Source of the DNA: Nocardioides islandensis
Lineage (GTDB): Bacteria > Actinomycetota > Actinomycetes > Propionibacteriales > Nocardioidaceae
Assembly: GCF_015352455.1 (NCBI RefSeq)
Contig: NZ_JADKPN010000003.1
Span: 186,001 to 250,000, forward strand
DNA length: 64,000 bases
Direction: 5' to 3'
The notes beneath the pieces are model-generated. The model ran no database searches, was not told where the DNA came from, and saw nothing but the letters and a program-made list of their open reading frames with translations. The translations under genes were made by a program, and so were the position numbers. This document shows positions 44,050 to 53,877 of this stretch, in pieces. Numbering within the stretch: the stretch's first letter is position 1; each line of letters opens with the position of its first letter.

Positions 44050-45183
44050 ATGGGTGACTGGCTCTACCTGATCATCGGCATCGCCGTCGTGGCGATCGGC
44101 ATCGTCGCCGGCCTGGTGACGAGCGGCCGTCGGCGCAGGCCCTCCGAGGTGCCCGCGCCCACGCGGCGTACGGACGTCATCGCTCCTCACGAGCAGCCCG
44201 CCGACGTCCCGGTCGCGGACGACCTGCTCGTCGAGGAACCGCCGGCCCCGACGGTCGAGAAGCCCGAGACGACGGCGTCCCGGTTGGTGCGGTTGCGTCA
44301 GCGGCTGGCCGGCGCGCAGGGCGGGTTCGGCCGCGGCCTGCTCAACCTGCTGTCCCGCGACCGGCTCGACGAGGACACGTGGGAGGCCATCGAGGACACC
44401 CTCCTGACCGCCGACGTCGGCGTGGCGCCCACCCAGGAGCTCGTCGAGGGCCTGCGCACCCGGTTGCGCGTCGACGGGTCCCAGGCCGGTGACGCGAAGA
44501 CCGTGCTGCGCGAGGAGCTCGTGAAGCTGGTCGACCCGACCATGGACCGGCGGCTGCAGATCACCGGCGCCGACGGGCACCCGGGTGTCGTGCTGGTCGT
44601 CGGCGTGAACGGCACCGGCAAGACCACGACGGTCGGCAAGCTCGCGCGGATCCTGGTCGCCGAGGACAAGACGGTCGTGCTCGGGGCGGCCGACACGTTC
44701 CGGGCGGCCGCCGTCGACCAGCTGGCCACCTGGGGCGAGCGGGTCGGCGTCGAGGTGGTCCGCGGCGCCGAGGGCGGCGACCCCGCGAGCGTCGCGTTCG
44801 ACGCGGTGAGGGAGGGCGCCGACCGTGGCGTCGACACCGTCATCGTGGACACCGCCGGGCGCCTCCAGAACAAGGCCGGCCTGATGGACGAGCTCGGCAA
44901 GGTCAAGCGCGTCATCGAGAAGGTCGCCCCGGTCACCGAGGTGCTTCTCGTGCTCGACGCCACCACGGGGCAGAACGGCATGAGCCAGGCCCGGGTCTTC
45001 GCGGAGGTCGTGGACGTCACCGGCATCGTCCTCACCAAGCTCGACGGCTCCGCCAAGGGCGGCATCGTGATCGCGGTCCAGCGCGAGCTCGGCGTCCCGG
45101 TCAAGCTCGTCGGTCTCGGCGAGGGTGCCGACGACCTGGCGCCGTTCGACCCGGGTGCGTTCGTGGACGCGCTGCTCGGCTGA
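44050..45183 (+). CDS. ftsY: Signal recognition particle receptor FtsY
   Basis: Membrane-docked SRP receptor GTPase, 377 residues. It starts with a true membrane anchor (WLYLIIGIAVVAIGIVAGLV), unlike the amphipathic A domain of E. coli, then a charged linker and the NG domain: VGVNGTGKTTTVGKLA (G1), GAADTFRAAAVDQL, VIVDTAGRLQNK (G3) and LTKLDGSAKGG (G4). The ATG at 44050 has GGATGG upstream; an in-frame ATG at 44041 is the alternative. Confidence 0.95.
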   Translation: MGDWLYLIIGIAVVAIGIVAGLVTSGRRRRPSEVPAPTRRTDVIAPHEQPADVPVADDLLVEEPPAPTVEKPETTASRLVRLRQRLAGAQGGFGRGLLNLLSRDRLDEDTWEAIEDTLLTADVGVAPTQELVEGLRTRLRVDGSQAGDAKTVLREELVKLVDPTMDRRLQITGADGHPGVVLVVGVNGTGKTTTVGKLARILVAEDKTVVLGAADTFRAAAVDQLATWGERVGVEVVRGAEGGDPASVAFDAVREGADRGVDTVIVDTAGRLQNKAGLMDELGKVKRVIEKVAPVTEVLLVLDATTGQNGMSQARVFAEVVDVTGIVLTKLDGSAKGGIVIAVQRELGVPVKLVGLGEGADDLAPFDPGAFVDALLG

Positions 45184-45195
45184 AGCCATTGGTCA

Positions 45196-45244
45196 CAAAC
45201 GCCGTGTGAGAGCGCTCCCAAAGCGGCGTTTGGTCCCAAACGCC
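45196..45244. terminator. Three-armed inverted repeat between ftsY and the glycosyltransferase gene
   Basis: CAAACGCCG (45196-45204) pairs with CGGCGTTTG (45224-45232), and GGCGTTTGG (45225-45233) also pairs with CCAAACGCC (45236-45244). The central arm can thus form either hairpin. Confidence 0.5.
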
Positions 45245-45260
45245 ACTTACCGATCGATCG

Positions 45261-48200
45261 TCAGCGTCCCAACAGCCGGGCCGCGTCGTCGAGCAGCACC
45301 TCGGCGCGGTGGTCGAAGGAGTGCTCGCGCATCACGATCTCGGCGAGCTCTCGGCGTACCTCGTACGACGGGAACGCCGCGGCCGGGTCGGCGAGCAGCG
45401 GACCCATCTCCTGCTCGTCGTGGAAGGTGCGGACCACGTCGCCGAACACCTCGGCGAGCCCGTCGATCTCGTCGGTGACCAGCCGGGCGGCGCAGGCGGT
45501 CACGTCGAAGAGCCGGTTGGCGAGGAACCCGTCGCGGCGCATGTCGTCCCAGTGGTCGTTGAGGACCACGCCGGCCGAGGCGTAGAGCGCGCCGAGGTCC
45601 TCGTTGGCGACCACCTTGGAGGCGATCAGGTTGGGCGCAAGGAACCGCTCCCAGTCCGACCCGTGCACAACGACGTCCGCGCCGACGGCCAGCGCCGAAC
45701 GCACCGACTTGCGGTAGACGTCGCGGGAGTTGCCGACGAACAGCACCGCAGGTCCGGTGTCCGGCGCGGCGCGTTCGGGGTTGAAGTTCCTCGGGTCGGT
45801 GCACTGGAGCAGCGGCACGACCGGTACCCCGGTGGCCGCGGTGGTCGCGGACGCCCAGGTCGAGCTCGCGGCGTACACCCGGTCGTACGACGCCAGCTCG
45901 GCCCCGTCGACGAGGTCGGGGTGGCTGATCACCCAGGCCAGGTTGACGCGGCCCGGACGCGGTACGACGCGGTCGAGCCCGCGCAGCACGAGCACGACGT
46001 CGTCGAGGTCGCGGGTGTCGCGGTGCCGCAGGTCGCGGGTGTCGATGGTGACCCGCTGGCCGAGCCGCTCCAGCGCCTCGGCCATCGAGCGGGCGAAGTG
46101 CATGTCGCCCCAGCGCTGGCCGCGACGACCGGACGGGGCCGCGATGTCCAGCGCCCACCGCAGCGCCGGCGGGCCCTCGGTGACGGTGGCCCGCAGCGGC
46201 CGCACGACCGTGCGCGGGGTCAGTGCCGGGAAGACCAGCGGGTCGACCTCGGTGCCGGGGACGGCCGTGCGGTCCTCCCAGCGGCGGCCGACCACCTCGA
46301 AGCCGGCCCGGCCCCACGCGTCCTCGGAGCCCGCGGGCGACGTCGCCCTGAGGGCTTGGAGGGCCAGCACGCCGTCGGCGGCGCTGTCGAGGCGTGGCAG
46401 CTGACCGGCCTTGAGCACCAGCGGGTTCTGGGTGACCACCACCGTGCAGCCCAGCCCCTGCTCGGCGGCACGCAGCCCCAGGTCGACCTCGGGCATCGCG
46501 TCGCCCGCGCGCACGTCGTACCCGCCCAGCCGGACGAGTGCCGACGCCCGGACCGCGATGACGGGGGAGAGCGGCGCCGGCACCACGGGGTACGTCAGGG
46601 CCTGCGCGTCCCGGACCGGGTGTCCGGCGAGGAACGGCTCGGGGTGCGGGCGCCCGCGGCCGAACACCGCACCCGCGCTGACGATCAGTCCCGGCCGGTC
46701 GACGACCAGCGGCTGGGCGATCGCCACCTCCTCGTCGACGAGGACGTGCGAGAGCGAGTGGAAGCCGTCGCGCGGCGGGTTGGCCGTGGTGCGCGCCAGC
46801 ACGACGGTCTCGCCGGTCGTGGTCGCGATGCCGAGGTTCGCGGCGACGGCCGCTCCGATGCGGGCGAGCGGGGAGAGGAGGGTCGCGTTCCGGTACGTCG
46901 ACAGCAGCATCGCCAGGGGCAGCTCGACGGCGCGGGGGAGCCGGGTCCCGACCACGACGAGCTCGATGTCCGCGGCCTCCCGGGCGCGGGCCATGGTGCG
47001 CGTCACCCAGCGCACCGTCCGGTCGAGGTCGGCGCCGGCGAGGAGCACGATGCTGGTGCGCCGCGCCTCCCGGGGCTGGTGCTGCGCGGTCTCCCAGTCG
47101 ACGAGGTGCCGCTCGAGCACCTTCGCGCTCCAGCGGCCGTCGTCGGCGCGGGCATCCTCGTCGCGGTCGAGCAGCACGTGCGGGACCAGTCGCAGCGGCG
47201 CCTCCGCCGACAGCTTGAGCAGCAGGTCGAGCGACTCGGCGCCACCGAGCGACTCGTCGAACCCGCCGACCGATGCGACGAGGTCGCGCCGGGCGACCAG
47301 CGACGCCAGGTCGACGTGGTCGAGGGCGAGCAGGTGGTCGCGACCGCCCTCGACCGCGATGTACCACTCACCGTCGGCCGCCTTGACCCGCATGGCGGCG
47401 TGCGCGAGGCCGGCGCCGTCGGCCTCGAGGCTGCCGAGCATGACGCTCAGGAAGTGGGGGCTCCAGGTGTGTGCGGTGTCGGCGAACGCGACGTACCTCC
47501 CGCGCGCCTTGTCGAGCCCGGCGTTGCGGGCCCGGGCCAGGCTGCCTTCCTTGCCGCGCGGGACCGTGACGGTGACGACGCGCGGCTCGAACGCCGACAC
47601 GCCCGTCAGCACGGCCGCGGTGTCGTCGGCCGACCCGTCGTCGACGATGACCAGCTCCCAGGCGCCGAACGTCTGCGCCTGCACGGCGTCGACGGCCTTC
47701 CGCAGCCGCGGGCCGTCGTCGCGGACGGCGAGCACGACGGTCACCAGCGGGTCGGTGCCGTCGACCCGCGGGAGCGGCGGCACCGGTCCGGGCTGCGGCC
47801 GGTGGCGGGTACGCCGCGACACCAGGCGCACGTCGGCGGTCTCGGCACGTTTCGCGGCGGCGTCCAGGGCGTCGGCACGCAGCCGGCCCCACGTCACGGC
47901 CGGGACACCCTCGGGCACCGGCACCTGCGTCGACTCGTCGGCGTGCCGGACCCACCACGCGAGCGGGCCGTAGGCGTCCTCGCCCGCCGCGCGGTGCTGG
48001 GCCACGATCCGGTCGACGTCGACGAGCGGGTGCGGTGAGGTGCGCAGGCCGGCGCGGCTGTCGCGGAGGTAGTCCAGGAGCGGGTCGCCGCCACGTTCGC
48101 TGCGCGCCTTCGACGCGGCGTACCAGGCCCCCTCGAACAACGGGTGCGGCGAGCAGTCGCCCGCCCCCTCGAGGTACCGGTCGGCGGCGTCCTCGTCGGA

Positions 48201-48293
48201 GGCGAAGACCACGCCGAGCTGGGCGCCCACCCAGTCGCGGTCGAGGAGGCCGGAGGCGAGCACGGTCGCCCGGGCGTTGCGGTCAGCGGCCAC
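45261..48293 (-). CDS. Large two-domain glycosyltransferase (GT2 plus CgeB-like GT)
   Basis: 1010 residues. An N-terminal helical region of about 200 residues, then a GT2-type domain (PLVTVVLAVRDDGPRLRKAVD, ELVIVDDGSADDTAAVL, RNAGLDKARGRYVAFADTAH). A long middle region holds a second GT-A-like part (ARTSIVLLAGADLDRT-type segment), and a C-terminal GT-B-like domain follows (VLFVGNSRDVYRKSVRSAL, YASAGVVLNDHWDDMRRDGF, RLFDVTACAARLVTDEI). No membrane span, so probably a cytosolic polymer or capsule glycosyltransferase. It starts at GTG 48293, overlapping the RgpF-like gene by 11 bases. Confidence 0.88.
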   Translation of the reverse strand: MAADRNARATVLASGLLDRDWVGAQLGVVFASDEDAADRYLEGAGDCSPHPLFEGAWYAASKARSERGGDPLLDYLRDSRAGLRTSPHPLVDVDRIVAQHRAAGEDAYGPLAWWVRHADESTQVPVPEGVPAVTWGRLRADALDAAAKRAETADVRLVSRRTRHRPQPGPVPPLPRVDGTDPLVTVVLAVRDDGPRLRKAVDAVQAQTFGAWELVIVDDGSADDTAAVLTGVSAFEPRVVTVTVPRGKEGSLARARNAGLDKARGRYVAFADTAHTWSPHFLSVMLGSLEADGAGLAHAAMRVKAADGEWYIAVEGGRDHLLALDHVDLASLVARRDLVASVGGFDESLGGAESLDLLLKLSAEAPLRLVPHVLLDRDEDARADDGRWSAKVLERHLVDWETAQHQPREARRTSIVLLAGADLDRTVRWVTRTMARAREAADIELVVVGTRLPRAVELPLAMLLSTYRNATLLSPLARIGAAVAANLGIATTTGETVVLARTTANPPRDGFHSLSHVLVDEEVAIAQPLVVDRPGLIVSAGAVFGRGRPHPEPFLAGHPVRDAQALTYPVVPAPLSPVIAVRASALVRLGGYDVRAGDAMPEVDLGLRAAEQGLGCTVVVTQNPLVLKAGQLPRLDSAADGVLALQALRATSPAGSEDAWGRAGFEVVGRRWEDRTAVPGTEVDPLVFPALTPRTVVRPLRATVTEGPPALRWALDIAAPSGRRGQRWGDMHFARSMAEALERLGQRVTIDTRDLRHRDTRDLDDVVLVLRGLDRVVPRPGRVNLAWVISHPDLVDGAELASYDRVYAASSTWASATTAATGVPVVPLLQCTDPRNFNPERAAPDTGPAVLFVGNSRDVYRKSVRSALAVGADVVVHGSDWERFLAPNLIASKVVANEDLGALYASAGVVLNDHWDDMRRDGFLANRLFDVTACAARLVTDEIDGLAEVFGDVVRTFHDEQEMGPLLADPAAAFPSYEVRRELAEIVMREHSFDHRAEVLLDDAARLLGR

Positions 48294-49227
48294 GGCGGTA
48301 CTCCACCTGGCGGCGCAGCGGCATCAGGGTGGGCGGCGTCGGACGCAGCTTCTCGGTGGGCCGGGGCGGGTAGAAGACGGCGGTGTCGGCCATGAACTGG
48401 CGCACTCCCGCGAACGCCTCCGGCAGCTGTTGCTCGCAGTAGGTGAGCAGCTTGTCGGCGCCGAGGCCGTAGGGGTCGAAGCGGAGGGTGTCGAGCTTGA
48501 CGTACGGCAGCCGCCCGCCGTCCAGCGCCCGGTCGGCCAGCGCCGCCGAGGGGTTCCACGGCTCGCGCGCCCACTCGCGGCGCTTCTCGACGCCCTCGCG
48601 GGTGCGTTCGGCGCCCAGCCGGTGCATCGCCCACCAGCGCACCCGTCGCCGGGCCAGCCGGCGGTCCGCATCGGTCTCCTGGAAGTAGGAGCCGGAGCGG
48701 AAGCCCGCGCAGTGCAGGCCGCCGCTCAGGCCGACCTCGTGCTGCATGATCACCTGCCGCCGCGTCGACAACGGGTCGAGCCCGGTCCAGAACCGGCGGA
48801 ACGTCTCGGACCCGACCACCCAGGGGCGGAAGGCGACGAAGAAGCTCTGCACGTGAGGGGCGACCCGCTCGGTCCGGGTGAGGCCCCAGAAGTCCACGGC
48901 CTGGCCGGACATGGCGGCGAAGATCTCGTCGTACGGCTTCACCGGCACGTAGGTGTCGTTGCAGATGACGACCTCGTCGTACGCCGACAGGTCGCCGGCG
49001 CGGTGCAGCCCGACCTGGTAGCTGGTGAAGTCGTAGCCGTAGTTGGGCCGCTCGGTGAGCTCGGCGTGCCGGCGCAGCCAGGCGCGGGAGTCGTCGGTGA
49101 GATCGGCGGCGGAGACGACGAGCAACCGGTCGACGGCGGCGGCGACGGACTCGACCTGGCGGCGGACGTGGGGTCCGAGGCCACCTCGGTGGTCGTAGTG
49201 GGCCATCACGGCCAGTCGTCGCGTCAT
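48283..49227 (-). CDS. Rhamnan synthesis F (RgpF)-like protein
   Basis: 314 residues of the RgpF family, involved in rhamnose-rich cell-wall polysaccharides. Motifs: LAVMAHYDHRGGLGPHVRRQ, ERPNYGYDFTSYQVGL, EVVICNDTYVPVKPYDEIFAAM, and VQSFFVAFRPWVVGSETF. ATG 49227; a TAACCT near 49242-49247 may be its -10. With the overlapping glycosyltransferase it forms a two-gene surface-glycan unit inserted between ftsY and amt. Confidence 0.88.
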   Translation of the reverse strand: MTRRLAVMAHYDHRGGLGPHVRRQVESVAAAVDRLLVVSAADLTDDSRAWLRRHAELTERPNYGYDFTSYQVGLHRAGDLSAYDEVVICNDTYVPVKPYDEIFAAMSGQAVDFWGLTRTERVAPHVQSFFVAFRPWVVGSETFRRFWTGLDPLSTRRQVIMQHEVGLSGGLHCAGFRSGSYFQETDADRRLARRRVRWWAMHRLGAERTREGVEKRREWAREPWNPSAALADRALDGGRLPYVKLDTLRFDPYGLGADKLLTYCEQQLPEAFAGVRQFMADTAVFYPPRPTEKLRPTPPTLMPLRRQVEYRRGR

Positions 49228-49285
49228 CGGTGGCTCACCGGGGTCAGGTTATCGAAACGGGGCGTCGGGACCGGGCCCTGACCCG

Positions 49286-49301
49286 TTCACACCGATGTAA
49301 C
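49286..49301 (+). promoter_or_regulatory. Weak candidate GlnR-type half site upstream of amt
   Basis: TTCAC-N6-GTAAC, close to the GlnR a/b-box pair (gTnAc-N6-GaAAc). It lies about 150 bases before the amt start in a 226-base gap. No second good pair at the expected 11-base register, so low confidence. Confidence 0.25.
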
Positions 49302-49453
49302 ACGGGAGCGGCACTTCTTTTCCTGACCGAAACCTGGCGCGGTGCACGTCGAAACCTCCCCTCGTGAGGCTTCTGGGCAACCGGGCGGTGCGTGCGCGAC
49401 AAGGGGGTCGACGGCGCGACCGGCCCCGACAACCCGCTTTCCTGGAGGTTCCA

Positions 49454-51096
<1,643 letters not shown>

Positions 51097-51116
51097 TGGG
51101 CCGGTAGTTTCCAGCG

Positions 51117-53375
51117 GTGGCCGCTCGCGACCGCCAGGCCAGGACGGAGGCCGCCGACGCCCAGTGCGCGGCGGCCTTCGTCGCGGCCGGTCTCCCGGAG
51201 TCCGGCTGCGCGATGGTGGCGGTCGGCGGGTACGGACGGGCCGAGCTGGCGCCGTACTCCGATCTCGACGTCGCGTTGGTGGGGGACGACGGCGTCGACC
51301 TCGGTGACGGCGCCGAGCGGGTCTGGTACCCGCTGTGGGACTCCGGCAGCCGCCTCGACCACTCGGTGCGCACCGCCAGCGGCCTGATGGACATGGCCGA
51401 CCAGGACCTGCGGGTCGCGCTCGGCCTGCTCGACCTCAGGCACGTCGCCGGCGACCCCGGGCTGACGCTGCGGCTGCGCACGCAGATCCTCACCAGGTGG
51501 CGGCGTACCGCCCGCGACCGGCTGCCCGAGCTGCGGCGGATGGTCGACGCCCGGCACGAGCTGATGGGCGAGCTGGCGCACGTCTCGGTGCCGGACATCA
51601 AGGAGGCCGAGGGCGGCCTGCGCGACGCGACCGTGCTCAAGGCGCTGGTCGCGACCTGGCTGGTCGACGTGCCGCACGTCGACCTGGAGCGCAGCAGGCT
51701 CGCGCTGCTGGACGCCCGCGACGTGCTGCACGAGGTGGCCGGCCGGCCTACCGACCGGGTCGGGCCGGACACGTGGACCGAGCTGGCCCCGGGGCTGGGG
51801 CTGGCCGACGCGGGGGAGGTGCAGCGGTACCTGCGCGAGCTCGGTCGGCGCATCGCCCACCTGACGCGCCTGACCTGGCGGCGTACCGATGCGGTCCTGG
51901 CCAGGCCCGTCTCCACGACCGGCCCGCGCCGGCCTGCCCTGGAGACGCTCGCTCCCGGTGTCGCCCTGTCGGCGGGGGAGGTGGTGCTCTCCGCCGACGC
52001 CGACCCGGCCCGCGACCCGCTGCTCCTGCTGCGCGCCGCGGCCCTGGCCGCCGAGCGCGACGTCGAGCTGTCACCGGCCACCGCGGCGCGGCTGGTACGT
52101 GAGGGCGCCGCCCTGCCGGACCCCTGGCCGGACGCCGCGCGGCAGCTGTTCGTGCGGCTGCTCGCGTCCGGGCGCGGGCTCCGCGCGGTGTGGGAGACGC
52201 TGGAGGAGACCGGGGCGCTCGAGGGCCTGCTGCCCGAGTGGGAGCGGATCCGGCTGCTGCCGCACGCGTCGGTGATCCACCGGTTCACCGTCGACCGGCA
52301 CGTCGTCGAGACCTGCATCGAGGCGTCCGCGCTGATCCGGCTCGTGGCCCGGCCCGACGTGCTGATGGTCGCGGCGCTGCTGCACGACATCGGCAAGGGC
52401 GAGCTGACCGAGCACAGCGTCGCCGGGGAGCCGATCGCGCGGGCCGTCGCGCTGCGGATGGGCTTCGACGCGGCGGGGGTGTCACTGGTGGGGACGCTCG
52501 TACGCCGCCACCTGCTGCTCGCCGACGTCGCGACGACCCGCGACCCGGACGACCCGGCGACGGCGGCCCTCGTGGCGTCCCAGGTCGGCAGCTCGGAGGC
52601 GCTGTCGCTGCTGCGTGCCCTCTCGGAGGCCGACGCCCGCGCGACGGCACCCAAGGCGTGGTCGGCGTGGCGCGCAGGCCTGGTGGACGCGGTGACCCGC
52701 CGTGCGTCGTCGGTGCTGGGGGGTGCTGATGCGCCGTCCGACGTACCTCCCGTGGCTCCGGTCGCCACCGAGCTCGAGGTCCCGAAGGTGGTGCGGAAGG
52801 GTGGGTTCGGCATCGGCGTCGAGCCCGGCGACGACGGGGCCCGGGTGACCGTGATGGCCCCGGACCGGGTCGGGCTGCTGGCCGACGTGGCGGCGCTGTT
52901 CGCGATGCAGCGCGCCGCGGTACGCGCGGCGCGGGCCTGGAACCAGGGCGACGTGGGCGTCTCGGTCTGGGACGTCGCCGAGGAGCACCTCGACGCCGCG
53001 GTGCTGCGGCAGCGGTTCGACGCGATCGTCTCCGGCCGGGTCGACCCCGGCCCGCGGCTGCGGCGCGGGATCGGCGACGGGCTGGCCCCGACCGTCGTCG
53101 TACGGCCCGAGGCCTCCTCGCACGCCACCGTGATCGAGGTACGGGCCGCGGACCGGATCGGCGTGCTGTACGTCGTCTGCGCCGCCCTGGCCGCCGAGGA
53201 CGTCTCGGTCCGCTCCGCCCACGTCGACACCCTCGGCCCCCAGGCCGTCGACGTCTTCTACGTCCAGGAGTCCGGCGCCGGCCCCCTCTCCGACCACCGC
53301 GCCTCCGACGCCGCCCACGCCGTCCGCGACGCCCTCACGTCCGCGGGGGCGGGCGGTGGGGCGGGGGTGCTGTAA
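51117..53375 (+). CDS. glnD: PII nucleotidylyltransferase (GlnD)
   Basis: Modifies and demodifies GlnB in response to glutamine. 752 residues. Nucleotidyltransferase motif VGGYGRAELAPYSDLDVALVG, a GlnD-type helical region (PDIKEAEGGLRDATVL), HD phosphohydrolase LLHDIGKGELTEHS, and two C-terminal ACT domains (VTVMAPDRVGLLADVAALFA and VIEVRAADRIGVLYVVCAAL). GTG 51117. In actinobacteria this enzyme adenylylates rather than uridylylates PII (family knowledge). Its last codons and stop lie inside a dispersed palindromic element. Confidence 0.94.
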   Translation: MAARDRQARTEAADAQCAAAFVAAGLPESGCAMVAVGGYGRAELAPYSDLDVALVGDDGVDLGDGAERVWYPLWDSGSRLDHSVRTASGLMDMADQDLRVALGLLDLRHVAGDPGLTLRLRTQILTRWRRTARDRLPELRRMVDARHELMGELAHVSVPDIKEAEGGLRDATVLKALVATWLVDVPHVDLERSRLALLDARDVLHEVAGRPTDRVGPDTWTELAPGLGLADAGEVQRYLRELGRRIAHLTRLTWRRTDAVLARPVSTTGPRRPALETLAPGVALSAGEVVLSADADPARDPLLLLRAAALAAERDVELSPATAARLVREGAALPDPWPDAARQLFVRLLASGRGLRAVWETLEETGALEGLLPEWERIRLLPHASVIHRFTVDRHVVETCIEASALIRLVARPDVLMVAALLHDIGKGELTEHSVAGEPIARAVALRMGFDAAGVSLVGTLVRRHLLLADVATTRDPDDPATAALVASQVGSSEALSLLRALSEADARATAPKAWSAWRAGLVDAVTRRASSVLGGADAPSDVPPVAPVATELEVPKVVRKGGFGIGVEPGDDGARVTVMAPDRVGLLADVAALFAMQRAAVRAARAWNQGDVGVSVWDVAEEHLDAAVLRQRFDAIVSGRVDPGPRLRRGIGDGLAPTVVVRPEASSHATVIEVRAADRIGVLYVVCAALAAEDVSVRSAHVDTLGPQAVDVFYVQESGAGPLSDHRASDAAHAVRDALTSAGAGGGAGVL

Positions 53376-53454
53376 TCGCGCGATCGCGGCCGTACAGCAG
53401 ATTTCCGGCCCCGAAACCTGCAATTCGGCCGCGATCGCGCCATTTCCGGCACCC
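53365..53454. repeat. Dispersed palindromic element, copy 2 (GCGATCGC core)
   Basis: 90 bases between convergent glnD and a small membrane-protein gene; terminal GGGTGC/GCACCC, inner arms CGCGATCGCGGCC and GGCCGCGATCGCG. It matches the reverse complement of 19601-19693 along its full length, with a few gaps and substitutions. It contributes the stop codon of glnD and ends exactly at the neighbour's stop. Confidence 0.75.
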
Positions 53455-53769
53455 TCAGCCCGACCGCGACCGCCTGATCCGTACCGCGCGGGGCGAGCCG
53501 TCGGGGCCGTTGACCAGGCGGACCGGGTCGTCCTCGTCGTCGGGGGTGGGGGCGACCGGGCCCTTGTGCTCCTCGGCCTTGAGGTCGCGTTGGGCCTTGG
53601 CCTGGGCGGGGTCGAAGACGTCGATGAAGTTGCCGAAGGCGTCCCCGATGCCGCCGAGACCGTCGCGGCCGCCCGGACGGTCGAGGGAGCGCTGGAAGCG
53701 GACGATGACGTACGCCGTCACCAGGACCATCGCCACCGCGATGCCGCACACCGTCAGCAGCTCCTGCAC
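53455..53769 (-). CDS. Small membrane-anchored protein, function unknown
   Basis: 104 residues: N-terminal membrane span (LLTVCGIAVAMVLVTAYVIV), a Gly-rich segment (GGRDGLGGIGDAFGNFIDVF) and a charged tail ending RAVRIRRSRSG. No family recognised. It lies between glnD and ffh on the opposite strand; its upstream region, shared with ffh, contains the palindrome CTATGACATAG (53809-53819). Confidence 0.7.
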   Translation of the reverse strand: MQELLTVCGIAVAMVLVTAYVIVRFQRSLDRPGGRDGLGGIGDAFGNFIDVFDPAQAKAQRDLKAEEHKGPVAPTPDDEDDPVRLVNGPDGSPRAVRIRRSRSG

Positions 53770-53877
53770 CGCCCCAGCGTGACCGCGGGAAGGCCGCTAC
53801 TCAAGGGCCTATGACATAGCCTTGGGAGGCTGCTGCCCCACGCAACGACACCCTGCTACGAACCAGAGGACCATTCT

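Noticed and set aside
49364..49453. GTG 49364 as the amt start
   Set aside because: It adds 30 basic residues before the first membrane span; TTG 49454 has an ideal GGAGG and begins right at the family N-terminus.
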